Shown: piece by piece, positions 10,854-21,118 of the stretch
How positions within the stretch are numbered: the stretch's first letter is position 1
Layout of the letters: every line of letters starts with the position of its first letter
Assembly: GCA_014526335.1 (NCBI GenBank)
Contig: JACTAT010000049.1
Span: forward strand, 1,172,501 to 1,236,500
From: Chrysaora quinquecirrha
Taxonomy: Eukaryota > Cnidaria > Scyphozoa > Semaeostomeae > Pelagiidae
DNA length: 64,000 nt
Direction: 5' to 3'
Notes under the pieces: generated by a model
Seen by the model: only the letters and a program-made list of their open reading frames with translations
The model's database searches: none
What the model was told of the DNA's origin: nothing
Translations under genes and position numbers: made by a program

Positions 10854-11415
10854 GACAAGTGGCATACCACAAAAGATGGGATTCGAACCTGGTCTGCATG
10901 ATCAGAGAGCCAACAACGTTTCCACTGAGCTATAGAGCTCAATGAAATCGCCGAGTAACTCTCCGAGTCATACAGCCCAAGGCTCTCCTATGTTTGACTT
11001 TTGTGTTTCGGCTATGTTGAGCCTTCTTCAGCACCATACATATTTGTACAAATTTTTCATGAATGGGGAACACTAGGATAGATTTTTCCACAACTGGCAT
11101 ACCACAATAGATGGGATTCGAACCTGGTCTGCATGATCAGAGAGCCAACGACGTTTCCACTGAGCTATAGAGCTTAATGAAATCGCCGAGTAACTCTTTG
11201 AGTCATACAGCGCAAGGCTCTCGTTCGTTTGACTTTTGTGTTTCGGCTATGTGGAGCCTTCTTCAGCACAATACATATTTGTACATATTTTTCATGAAAA
11301 ATAGCTCAGTGGAAACGTTGTTGGCTCTCTGATCATGCAGACCAGGTTCGAATCCCATCTATTGTGGTATGCCACTTGTGGAAACATCTATCCTAAAAAT
11401 CTATTCATGAAAAAT
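10854..11415. mobile_element. tRNA-derived SINE composite inserted in the DUF6589 gene
   Basis: A 13-base target-site duplication (atcaacatttttt) flanks the insert at 10841-10853 and 11416-11428. Inside are three tRNA-like heads. Two are on the minus strand (10858-10945 and about 11095-11175), each followed by a ~100 bp tail with gacttttgtgtttcggctat. A third is on the plus strand at 11306-11380. Each has an A box, tagctcagtgg, and a B box, ggttcgaatcccat. The outer ends form a terminal inverted repeat of about 75 bp. The acceptor stem does not pair, so these are SINE heads and not tRNA genes. Confidence 0.75.
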
Positions 11416-11718
11416 ATCAACATTTTTTTATACATCCGTCACAACATTTCTGCGAATTATCATATAGTGTGCATTTGTCAGCAGCAGCCCGTGGATCAAA
11501 GAAATGGTCAAATCCATACTAAAAAAGAGGTACAATAGGAAGCTGTCTCATAAATCAAAATTAGTTCAAATATAAATTTTCAATACTATAACCGATAAGT
11601 GTGCATCAAAATGCTACCTACTTTGCGATATCATGTTACTGAAGTTTTCACAAGGCACGTGCACTTATGTAAAAACTTCTGGTAAACTTCTACATAGCAA
11701 AATTGTAAAATAATTTCA

Positions 11719-11988
11719 TTAAGTTATCAATACCTGAATAAATTTCATTCCCGCATGGAAATCTGCTATAGCCATATGAAGACCATCCAATTGCTCACAC
11801 GCAGTAAAACCATTTTTGAGTTGCAACAAAACATTGACAGCACATTCAACTAAACCCTGATCACCAAAAATATCAAGGTCACTGAATTGTGTGCCGTTTT
11901 CAACATCGTTGTTGGGCACATAACGTGCATGAATGTCATGCAAAACATCTTGCATTCCAGATGCTTCATTTGAATTCTCATAAATCAT
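11719..11988 (-). pseudogene. DUF6589 transposon gene, GDQ block
   Basis: The frame contains MQDVLHDIHARYVPNN, IFGDQGLVECAVNVLLQLKN, and GLHMAIADFHAGMKF. The last is the conserved HxxIADWHAG-like block of DUF6589, and the first matches its 'LHxIHxRYVP' block. GDQ and DFH may be metal-binding residues; this is inference. It is in order between the core block and the C-terminal exon. Confidence 0.75.
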
Positions 11989-12229
11989 ACCAATGAATTT
12001 CTGAAAGAAAGAATCAAATAATTGTAACTAAACAGAAAGAATTATAGTATTGTAACAAAACATAACAAAGATTAGTGTCTCCGAATTGTATGTAATAAGA
12101 AAAAGGTATTGCAGACTTAGTGGAGAATAGTGAGAATTTGCACTTGGGGAACATAAAAACTTCAGAAATGCATAATTTTGATATAACTTAACTCACAGTG
12201 TCTGTTTTAGTACAAGTAACATCAGAATA

Positions 12230-12659
12230 TTAATGCTTGATATGCTGTACACTGACATCATCAAACATTGCCAAACAACGTACATTTTTGCAGGCAATTC
12301 TTGCACACAAAGTTATATAATTCTCACGCTGTTGCAATGTTTCTTGAGCATCTGGGATAAAATGGCAATTGTCTACTTTCAAAATTTTATCAGCCGGTGG
12401 TGTATCAGATGACAATTGGTTGAGAATTCTATTTTCAGTTTTATGCCACAGAAACCCAATGCTCATCATCATTTTGGTGTATTTCAGTCATGTCATGTAA
12501 CCTTGTAGAGAAGTCAAATTATCTATTATAATTTTTCTTGGCATTGTGCAAGCAAAAGCATTTTCCAGCAGGTGTTGGTCATGACTTTGTCCAAGTTTAT
12601 CCAAGGTTTTGTAAAGAAATGTGTGAGAAGTAACTAAGCGCAAAGTCTTGAGTCTTCTA
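12230..12659 (-). pseudogene. DUF6589 transposon gene, core block with IIIDNLT motif
   Basis: From about 12659 leftward one frame reads HTFLYKTLDKLGQSHDQHLL and then PRKIIIDNLTSLQGYM. DUF6589 proteins have a GDNLD-like acidic motif at this place, plausibly catalytic. After a frame change near 12470 the frame 12472-12230 continues with NCHFIPDAQETLQQRENY and ends near VQHIKH, which corresponds to a conserved 'HIPHxYS' region in relatives. Intron borders could not be fixed. At least one frameshift is present. Confidence 0.6.
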
Positions 12660-12748
12660 ATTTTTCCCTACAAAATAAAATAAATTATGCCTTGAAAAAT
12701 TGGTAATTGCAAGAGGCAAGCCCAACCAGAGTCACTGTATATGAGTCA

Positions 12749-13270
12749 CTATACATAATCTTTAATGCTTACCATCATCCCTGAGTGTTGCATTATCATT
12801 GTGACAAGCAACTGGACAGATGTCATTCTTGGGGATCTGTTTTTGAGACATATAGCTGCTGCTATGCATGCTGCAAACATTGTATTTTCTTCTATTGACT
12901 TTATAGCATTATCATCTTTATTCCCTTTACTCTTTTCAATTTTATGCAGCATAATTTGGTCCTTTGGTCTCATTGCAACTGATTCAAGAATCTTCCACAA
13001 AACTGGAGCGCCTGTTTTAAGTTCTTCCTTCAAGCCTCCATAGCTGAAATTCATCATACTTTCCTTGTCCAACATTTTCAGCATACTGACATCAACAGGT
13101 TTCCTTGCAGAGCCAACATGACAATATTGGTTGCATTCCTGGTCAATTTCTTTGCACACTGGTTTTATTATTTCGATCTTTAAGTCAGACTGTCTCATTA
13201 TAGCATTTGCCAGTTGCTTGAAAGTCCCCCTTGCCAGCATTATGCCTACTTGATTTAGGGCTGGTTTCAA
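12749..13270 (-). pseudogene. DUF6589 transposon gene, N-terminal middle region
   Basis: The frame contains GGLKEELKTGAPVLWKILES, a pattern resembling the helical segment before the catalytic region in DUF6589-type proteins, and later NTMFAACIAAAICLKNRSPR and VTMIMQHSGMM. The same arrangement of a short 'ILES' helix, a long charged spacer, then a hydrophobic 'ICLKNRSP' segment is what I recall for this family. It lies in order between the zinc-finger exon and the core blocks. Two neighbouring stretches (13271-13414) are unassigned. Confidence 0.55.
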
Positions 13271-13414
13271 CTTTACTCACTTTGAACCACTTGGGTATTG
13301 AATATTAACTTCTACTGCAGGTTCTGTACTCGTCGTTAGAACTTGCTTAATTTCTTTAGGCTTTTTTCTTGAGGCAGATTCTAGGGTAATACCTTTTTTA
13401 CAACGTGGAGTGCT

Positions 13415-13789
13415 TTAAGCCAAGGGCTGGGGCTCATATTCTGATTTTTCATGTTGGTGAAAATCAAGGTTTGACTTGCATGTTTTGACACGACTGGGAG
13501 TACTTATTAAATGTGTGTGTGTGTCTGAAGTTTCTTCAGCTATAACTTCAAGTTTGGTCCTCGTATCTTTCCATTTCTTACTCAATGTCCAGCATTGCCT
13601 ACAAATATACGGCGATTCTCTCAACAAGGCAACATTTCCTATCAAAGAAATTGTACCAAGATATTCACTGATGTTTTTCCTGTGGTCAAACTTTCCAGAA
13701 ATTAAATTGAAATCAGATTTATTTGTAATTGCTTCACAACAGAACGTACATAACCTCTCCATATCTCTGCCATTACCACAAATAAACAA
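13415..13789 (-). pseudogene. DUF6589 transposon gene, N-terminal zinc-finger exon
   Basis: The frame starts with MERLCTFCCEAITNKSDFN, a CxxC pair, and about 50 residues later has CRQCWTLSKKW, a second CxxC. This is an arrangement like a ZAD or other treble-clef N-terminal DNA-binding domain. It begins about 40 bp inside the right TIR, as expected for the first coding exon of a transposase. The rest is polar and low in pattern. A stop ends the frame at 13415, and the next conserved block lies 145 bp further along the minus strand. Confidence 0.6.
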
Positions 13790-13828
13790 AAAGTATTGTT
13801 ACCTTGAGAACGAATTTTGCTGACATCA

Positions 13829-13941
13829 GCAGACAAGGTTTTCGCGTTCGTTTAGCAGACTCTACTGGACATGTAACACAAAAAAAATTCAACTCAATGC
13901 GCGATGCGTCACAGAACACAGTCGAGTCTGCGAGCAGGCTA
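13829..13941 (-). repeat. Right terminal inverted repeat
   Basis: This is the complementary partner of the left repeat. On the minus strand it reads tagcctgctcgcagactcga at the outer edge. The N-terminal zinc-finger frame of the DUF6589 gene begins about 40 bp inside it. The outer edge is followed by gggctcggg, which pairs with gggttcggg outside the left end. Confidence 0.85.
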
Positions 13942-13950
13942 GGGCTCGGG

Positions 13951-14344
13951 TTATGACACAAGAAAATATTGCGCTATATCATTTCTCTATTTCAGCAAAT
14001 TATGCTGCACTTATCAAGGGTGCACTAAGGGTAAGAACAGGGGGGGCTCAAGAATTGTCCAGAAATTAAAAATGCTGGAGGGGCGATAATTCAGATATGG
14101 GTAAATCTCGAAAGTGCTCATCCCGTAATATACAGTATAGCAGGAATATTGAAGCAGAGGAGGAATATAACAAAGCGCCGGAGGCACTTCACACACGTAT
14201 ACCCCCGTCTTCTTTGTTCTCAAACAGGGTTTAGGGCCAACATAGTGCTCAGGGTGGAAATAGGGTTGTCTGTTTGGCAACAGCTATGTGCGATATCAAA
14301 ATCTATGTATTCCGTTCATCACATTAATAAAATCAAGGTGTTTC
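13951..14344. other. Stretch without a recognised gene
   Basis: This lies between the DNA transposon and the next SINE-like head. Short frames exist on both strands at 14014-14373 but they overlap antisense and show no domain. Confidence 0.4.
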
Positions 14345-14640
14345 GGCAGCACTTCGGTAGCTCAGTGGATTAGTAACAGCGACGTGAATCATGAGGTTGT
14401 GGGATCTATCCACGGCACCACCTTATGTTTTAGATTTAGTTTCCGACAAATTTTCTAAGTCTCATGAGCGCTTCCGAGATCTACCGGTACGTGATTATTC
14501 GGTGCTGCAGGATAGTAGCGATTCTTTAATTCAATGGGTGCCTACATTCGTCAGGCTCAAACGATAGGCAATGGGTCTTCCTATCAGGTGGTACTGTCCT
14601 ATCGCACTGATTGATAATACTTTGGGGTGCGACAATGCCC
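14345..14640 (+). mobile_element. Possible tRNA-derived SINE
   Basis: cggtagctcagtggattagt at 14353-14372 is a good RNA polymerase III A box. About 40 bases later gtgggatctatccac at 14399-14413 resembles a degenerate B box. The following 200 bases are GC-richer than their surroundings, as in a SINE body. Cloverleaf pairing is poor. A related start (gtagttcagtagattagtaa) occurs at 22082 without a B box. Confidence 0.4.
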
Positions 14641-15332
14641 TTCGCACCTTCATACCAATGGGTTCGACAATTCTCTTAACACCTTACGTCCAGTTTGCTG
14701 TCCTTACTGTCCCTTGTGTGCTTGTGTGAAGCCTAAGAACATGAATTTCCATTGATAGAAGATCTCGTATCTCTGCTGGGTTAGAGTACTGTTCCTCGGA
14801 AAATACTCGTCTCCATTAGTCTAATAATTGTACAACTAGTACAATAGATCAACATTGTTCATTAGCTACTTCAAATTTGTGTCACTATTACACATCAATG
14901 TGGGAAATTCTTTTTGTATTCTTCATTTTGAATAACTAATTCATAATGAAAATACAGATCGTACAGCCATGCAAAGTGAAATTGCCGTCAACCCTCCAGT
15001 CAGGACATGCTACAGTTATATTCTCAAAAAAGAGCACGGTATAATTAGGTACAATAATGGGAAATGCGATGGGCTCGTTTGAAGGCAATTTCCCTTCTTT
15101 AGGAAACATTGAAGTAGCGAGGAATATGTGAATAATATTCTAAGGTCACATACATTTCCATTCTCAAGAAAGCAGCACGTTGGCAGCATAAGTTTTTATG
15201 ATGATTTGACACACAAGTATTGTCGCTATACAGGTTGCTCTTTCTTCTACTCAGAATAAAAGTAGGCAGACAGAAAGTTGGGCTGCAACGTATAATAGAG
15301 ATACACAAGACGCCAAGTTAACCTATGACTCG
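14641..15332. other. Stretch without a recognised gene
   Basis: This lies upstream of the Merlin-type transposase and may include its 5' part, but I could not find a terminal inverted repeat. No coding pattern is seen. Confidence 0.4.
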
Positions 15333-16051
15333 TTGCTAACCAACTATCTATGCTCGCGTGAAGTAACATTGAACTGGCTGAAAGAACTGCACCTTATTGT
15401 CTCAGAGCAAACGTGTCATGTATGCAGTGCTCCTATGCAATGGAGGTCCTCTACAGACAGTTCAGATGGTTTTCGCTGGCAGTGTAGGCGATTTGTAGAT
15501 GGAAAAAGGCACAAGACTGTCAAGAGTATAAGGCATAACACCTGGTTCACGAAGTCTAATCTATTGATCGGCAAGATTATCCAGATTGACGAGAGTAAAA
15601 TCGGGAAGGCCAAGTATCACCGGGACCAGTATGTGCAAGGCCAGTGGGTGTTTGGTGGCGTTGAGGTTGGCTCGCGCAAAAATTTTATCTTGTGTGTGGA
15701 AGACAGATCAGAGGCTACACTTCTTTTTCATATCAAGCAATGGATATGTCCTGGGACATTCACAGTGACTGCTGGAAGGGCTATGTGAATCTTGCTTTGC
15801 ACGGATATGAGCATCGCACTGTGAATCATTTAAAAGAATACGTTACAGAAGATGGAGTGCATACAAATAACAATGAGGGTCATTGGTTTCATCTGAAAAG
15901 AAGCTTACCAAGACATGGTGCACCAAAGGCCCATTATGACTCACATATTGCTGAGTTCATCTGGGGCTATAGTAACAGAGATGAGGACTTGTTCTTCAGT
16001 TTCTTGAATGCCATTACTAAGTTTTATGGCCCTGAACAATTCCTGCAATAA
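15333..16051 (+). pseudogene. Merlin-type (ISXO2-like) DDE transposase, internally deleted
   Basis: The protein shows an N-terminal CxxC zinc ribbon (CHVCSAPMQWRSS) with RWQCRR, then IIQIDESKIGKAKYHR (first catalytic Asp), QWVFGGVEVGSRKNFIL, HSDCWKGYVNL (second Asp), and HTNNNEGHWFHLKR (Glu region). It ends with IAEFIWGYSNRDEDLFFSF. These are the blocks of the ISXO2-like/Merlin (IS1595-related) family. Between TWFTKSN and the first Asp block the usual ~60-70 residue helical linker is absent, an apparent internal deletion. Near 15760 a frameshift separates the first and second halves. The TTG at 15333 marks only the edge of the open frame. The enzyme would cut and paste the element; this copy is dead. 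Confidence 0.85.
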
Positions 16052-16279
16052 CTGTGATACTTCGTTCTCTTGTCCAACATCGTATATTCTCAATCTGTCT
16101 GGACAGTTGATGGCAAGATTCGTTGTAAGTTTGTTGGCGATTCTGAGAGGGTGTATACAATCGATTCATTTTAGGATTACAACACATTGATGTCTGGTAA
16201 TGCTTGCGATTGGTAGGGGTCTTGCCAAGATGGCCTGGATATTGAAGTTAAAGTAGACAATAAAAGGAAAAAAGGTAAA
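16052..16279. other. Junction between Merlin remnant and LINE B
   Basis: No gene is seen. This short stretch may hold the 3' end of the Merlin element, but no inverted terminus could be matched. Confidence 0.3.
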
Positions 16280-17200
16280 ATAAACGTATGTTTCTGGAAT
16301 ATCAATGGACTAAATAAAAAAAAGTTGAAAAGTTTTCGTATTCTAGTTTTATAGAAAATATTTTAGAAAATAATGACATTATATGCTTCAGTGAAACGTG
16401 GCGTGACAAACATGACGTAGATAATTTCAGTTGGGCTAGCAAATTTAGCATATTTAATCATGTTGGGGCTCGTCAAAGTTCAAGAGGAAGAGCCTCGGAT
16501 GGTATTTCCGTCATTGTGCATAAACATATTCAGAAATATTTCAACATTCTATCATCAAATTCTTACAGAGTTTGGCGTAAATTGGATAAAGTATGTTTTA
16601 ACTTTGATGATGACTTGATTATGTGTTTCGCATACATTCCACCATCTGACTCTGGTTTAAAAGCGGTCTTTCTTTCAATTTCGATAAATTACTTGAGGAA
16701 AGCGCCGAATATGAAAAATTAGGCAATTGCTTGCTTCTAGGAGACTTTAGTGCCAGAACAAGCAATCACAATGATTTTATTTATGATGAAGAATTTGACG
16801 ATTTTCTCCCACATGACGATGATTATATTCCGGATAATACCTTAGATTTGCGTGTTACGCAAGACCTTGGTAACATTAATTCAAGTGGTAGGGAGTTGTT
16901 AACGTTCTGCAAATCATCTGGATTCCGCATTTTGAATGGCAGAATAAATTAATTCAAATAAATCGAGTAATTTTACATGCTTTACAACACACGGCAATAG
17001 CATGGTTGATTATGCTCTTGCTAAAGAAAAATTATTTGAAAACGTTATTGACATGATGGTCAGAAATCTAAATGAGTTTTCCGATCATGTGCCTGTTCAG
17101 GTTTCGTTCAAGGCTAATAATACATGCAAGGAAGCTTTTAACTCATGCTGCAGCAAATGCAGAAAACAAAAAGTCATCTTAACCAGTTCTATTACATAAT
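16280..17200 (+). pseudogene. LINE B APE-type endonuclease domain
   Basis: The start has INVCFWNINGLNKK, the N-terminal APE motif with Asn. DIICFSETWRDKH follows, carrying the metal-binding Glu. NCLLLGDFSAR appears at 16725-16756 where GDFNAR is usual, so the Asn of this motif reads Ser. Later come MVDYALAKEK and EFSDHVPVQVSF, the SDH motif with catalytic His. The frame is interrupted near 16350, 16670 and 16950. The domain nicks target DNA to prime reverse transcription. Confidence 0.75.
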
Positions 17201-17417
17201 TTGAAAAATAACTATACAAACGTATTGTTCTTGATGAAGATAGTCATGAAGGAATCGTTTCAACTGTACAGAGTGAACCTGTCCAACAATTCTTAGGCTT
17301 AGTATCTGAAGAACTAGATAACCCTCTGTACCTGTTGAAGTCACTGTTGCAAAATTACGTTGCCAATTAACAGATATTTCAAGTTTCTCATTTAAATCGA
17401 AGAATTTATTTAAAGGA

Positions 17418-18957
17418 TTGCACAAACGTGTTGGCAGTAAGAGAAAATCTTGCCCTTGGTTTCATGAGGAATGTAAGGTGTCAAAACAAACCTTGAATAG
17501 GACAAGAAAGGCTTACCAAAACGCATTGAAAACAGATAATATTTTTAAGGAACCTTTGCGGCAAGCATATTTATTACAGAGAAATATCTATAATAAACTT
17601 CTTAGAACAAAACGCAGGACATATAATGAAAATAGAAAGGCCGAACTAAGAGAATTAAAATCCTCATCTTCAAAAGATTTTTGGAAGTTACTTCTGAACG
17701 GAAAAAAATCTATTAGTGCCTGTTTTGATAAGAAAACACTTTTTGATTATTTTAGTAATCTACTTGATTCAAATGCCTCCCGTATTCAGGCTCAAGCAAC
17801 TGCAGAGAATAGAGACAACCATGTTGAAAATGGAATGAACAAATTTGTTGATGACATTCTTAATTCAGAGATAACCTTTGATGAAGTTAAGTCAATGGTT
17901 TCTAATCTTAAGAAAGGAAAAGCCTCAGGCATCGATTTAATTGCAGTTGAACTACTGAAAAGCTTAAATGATTCTTTCTTTGCTGTCTTCACCAAACTTT
18001 TTAATAACATCTTCAATCTTGGCGACTTCCCTGAAGAATGGGAAGTTGGTGTAATGGTTCTCCTTTTCAAGGGGGGTGAGAAAAGAGACTTAGATAACTA
18101 CAGGGGAATAACCCTACTTAGTATTTTTGGCAAGCTCTTTTTAGGAATTCTTTTGAAATGACTCAATGCAGTCCTTGACCAACTCGAAATACTAAATGAA
18201 AATCAAGTTGCCTATAGAAAAGGGCACCAAACCTCTGATCACCTTTTTACCTTAAACTCTTTAATTCAAAAATCCTTCAGTTATAACAAAAGTTTATATG
18301 TTTGTTTTGTTGATTTTCGAAAAGCACTCGACTCAGTTCCGCATGCCTTGTTATTGAGATAACTAATTGATAATGGAATTTCTGGAAATTTTCATAAAAT
18401 AGTATCAACTCTTTACGCTAAGGTTAAATCGTGTGTTCGTGCAAGTGATGGTTTAACTAATTTTTTCTCGTGTGCTCGTGGTGTACGACAAGGTTGTATT
18501 TTAAGCCCAATGCTTTTTGCTTTGTTTTTGAATGATTTAAATCGATCAATTGAATCTAAGTTGAATGGTGTTAGATTAGGTGACAATGTTTTCTGTACTT
18601 TACTTTATGCTGATGATTTAGTACTTATTGCCGATTCGGCTAATGATTTACAAGCTCAGTTAAATGCATTAAACAATTTTGCTGATGGTATTCAAATGGA
18701 AGTAAATGTAAAGAAAACAAAAGTAATGATGTTTAAAAAACAAAGGAAAATCAAAGAAAGCATTGAATTGGAATTTAGGCGGTAAAGAATTGAAAGAGTG
18801 TGAATCTTATAAGTACCTTAGAGTAACTATCAAATCAAATGGCACGTTTACTGACCATATTGATCTTATTAAACAAAAGGCTAGCAAAGCATATTATTCT
18901 CTTATCAGTAAATGCAAAGATTCGACGGATTTGATCAAACCATTATACCCATTTTGA
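17418..18957 (+). pseudogene. LINE B reverse transcriptase
   Basis: Open frame 17418-18161 has KDFWKLLLNGKKS, KKGKASGIDLIAVELLKS and EEWEVGVMVLLFKGG with YRGITLLSIFGK. A TGA then interrupts (18159-18161), but the same frame continues with ENQVAYRKGHQTSDHLFTL and VCFVDFRKALDSVPHALLL, then another stop at 18359-18361. GVRQGCILSPM, YADDLVLIADSAND (18605-18640) and VNVKKTKVMMFKK follow, then a frame change near 18775 into ECESYKYLRVTIKSNGTF. Both catalytic aspartates are intact. At least two stops and one shift make it inactive. Confidence 0.8.
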
Positions 18958-19796
18958 ATTATGCATCTGAAATTTGGGGGTTTGATGAATTTATAGATCT
19001 AGAACGTTTACGTATCTGCATGCAAATATTTGCTTGGAGTTAAAATCGACGACCAATTCTGATGCAATTTATGCTGAGCTTGGTAGAATTTCTCTTCAGT
19101 CACATAGACATAAAAGCATTCTAAAGTTCCTAGTTCGTTTAAATTCACTCAGTAGTTTAGAACCGAATCGTTACGTTTTGAAATCTTTTATTGCTCTCTG
19201 CCATGATGCAGATTTAGGTATTATAAATTGGGTTTCAAAACCATGCTGTCTACTTGATAGATATAACATAGGTCCCTCTGATAATGTCGGTGTAATTAAG
19301 TCTAAGGTGAGAAATTATTTCTCGAACATTATTATGTCAAATGTCAAAGAACATAGCCAGCAAAATAGAAAAATTGGCACCTATTCGCAGTTTAAATCAG
19401 TCTTCAAATTTGAAAGATATCTAGATGAAATTCATGATTTTAAAAGAAGACAATGTCTTGCAAAATTTAGAATGAGCGCTCATATCTTAGAAATAGCAAC
19501 GGGTAGATTTGGCAAAAATAAAATTCCCAGAAATGAAAGATACTGTAAATACTGTATAACTGCTGGGCATAAGGTGCTAGGAGACGAGATGCATTTTTTA
19601 AATGGTTTGTCCGTTATTTCAAAATGAAAGACTTAACTTCATTAAGGAGATCGATGACAATTTCCCTGCAGTCAGACATTTAAGTACATGGAATAGATTT
19701 ATTTGGTTGTTGAGTCAGGAAGATACAAATTGTCTTAACCTTTTATCTTCTTTCGTTGCGAAATGTTTCAAAATGAAAACAGAATTCCAATCCTAA
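18958..19796 (+). pseudogene. LINE B C-terminal region with CxxC-H-C motif
   Basis: The frame 19034-19627 is continuous and contains the region downstream of RT thumb, ending with RYCKYCITAGHKVLGDEMHF. The motif CxxC with a following His and, after a frameshift at about 19605, CPLFQNERLNFIKEI gives a CCHC-like zinc knuckle typical of the C-terminus of several LINE lineages. The final frame stops at 19796. Confidence 0.7.
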
Positions 19797-20560
19797 GATG
19801 AAAAGTAAAATAGGTAGCTATGTTGCTAATCTTCCTTTGTTTCTGTTAAAGTCATCCTTATTGTATCTACTAGTTTCTTTTTTTGGACAGTAATTCAGAC
19901 TTTATTTCTACTTCCGTGTTAAGACTAATTTTTTATATAACTTTTTTCTTTGTATGGGCTGTTATTGTTACATTTGCTGTTATATATAATAGTATGTATT
20001 GTTTTGTTAGGTTTAAGGCCATCTTCGCCCAGATACCTCATTTTAAAAGAAAAAAAATATCAGCAACTACAGTTATTTCTTTATTCTTTAGGTACAGCTT
20101 TAAATATCTAGAAAAATGGCATACATTGCAAAATAGATGTTGTCTCAAATTCGGCTAAAACATCTCCAGATAATTGTACTACACAATCCAACCATTACAA
20201 CTTGAACTATAAATCCTAACAGTCTTGTGCCTCATTGTACACATGATAAAACACTTGGCCATTATCACTTAGTTTTACTTTCAGTTGGAATTTAATCTTC
20301 TAATACATACACGGTGCTCCTATGGACACCTTGCTGACATGTCTTTTTGTAAATGTCCTTATTATTATTATTCTCCTGCACTAAGTATATTTTAATATTG
20401 AAATGTAATCTTGCAATTACTCAATGTCCTTATGGAGATGTTGTTGACATGTATTTTGTGAATATTTGTATATATTCTTCTAGTTCATACTTGATATTTG
20501 CTTATTATTAATATCTCCGTACAAGAATGCAGATTTTGTGCATCTCATAAATTGTATAGC

Positions 20561-21118
20561 GTTCTCGGAATGCTGGCCTTAACCCTTTCTTTACCATCAT
20601 AAGAAATATTCAAGACAACATTACTGGAATCGTTCAGCAAGGTAGATATGTGTGAAGATAAGACAAAATCGGTGAAAAAAATGTTCAAGGGGGAGGGGCG
20701 ATTTTTTATGATTTTTTTCCCAAAAAGCCCTAGGCTTGATAATGGCTATATCACCTTAACTATTTGCAATCATTTCATATCATAAAATGAAAATGCACTC
20801 AAAAGGCTGCAGAGTACTTACTTTCCTCGCTATGTAGTTTACTTTCAGAAAAACAACACTTTTTCACTTTATAATTAGCCCTAAATTTTTTCTGGCTGAA
20901 AATGAGCTATGAATTGTTCCTAAATCTGGACCTGCACCTACTGTCATATGGTATATAATTTCTACATTAAATCATCAAAATGAGGTAAATTCATAATTTT
21001 TTCCATTGGCAAAAACAACGAAGAGCAAACCCAACAACTACATCATTTCGCAACTGTAAAGCTTGCTTGATAATCTGTGTTTTTCGCATATCAGCTCATC
21101 ATCGTCATTATTAGCTCA
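20561..21118. other. Stretch without a recognised gene
   Basis: AT-rich, without coding pattern. A G-rich patch (gggggaggggcg) lies at 20689-20700. It precedes the multi-exon gene and could hold its promoter, but no specific element can be named. Confidence 0.4.

Larger units (their letters stand above)
9323..13941. mobile_element. DNA transposon with TIRs, RecQ-like helicase and DUF6589 gene
   Basis: The element is 4619 bp, bounded by inverted repeats of about 113 bp (9323-9436 and 13829-13941), outermost bases tagcctgc. It is flanked by GGG on both sides, or by an imperfect 9 bp pair, gggttcggg at 9314-9322 and gggctcggg at 13942-13950. The plus strand starts a RecQ-family helicase just inside the left TIR. 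The minus strand starts a zinc-finger/DUF6589 protein just inside the right TIR. The pairing of helicase and long TIRs with a short TSD recalls the Academ superfamily (AcademH lineage). That assignment is from memory and is inference. Stops, frameshifts and a SINE insertion show the copy is dead. Confidence 0.75.
16280..20560 (+). mobile_element. LINE B: second non-LTR retrotransposon with endonuclease
   Basis: An APE-type endonuclease, reverse transcriptase and C-terminal CCHC-like motif appear in order over about 3.5 kb, followed by a 3' UTR. The RT box is YADDLVLI and the motif GVRQGCILSPMLFALFLNDL is present, unlike LINE A (FADDTSLF), so this is another lineage (I-like or jockey-superfamily relative). 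Multiple frameshifts and stops occur throughout. In the 3' UTR a ~40 bp segment is duplicated (20317-20357 and 20427-20465). The right end is not marked by a clear tail, and 20560 is an estimate. Confidence 0.75.

Noticed and set aside
10858..11380. tRNA genes suggested by good A and B boxes
   Set aside because: Acceptor stems do not pair and the units recur with common tails and a TSD, so they are SINE heads.
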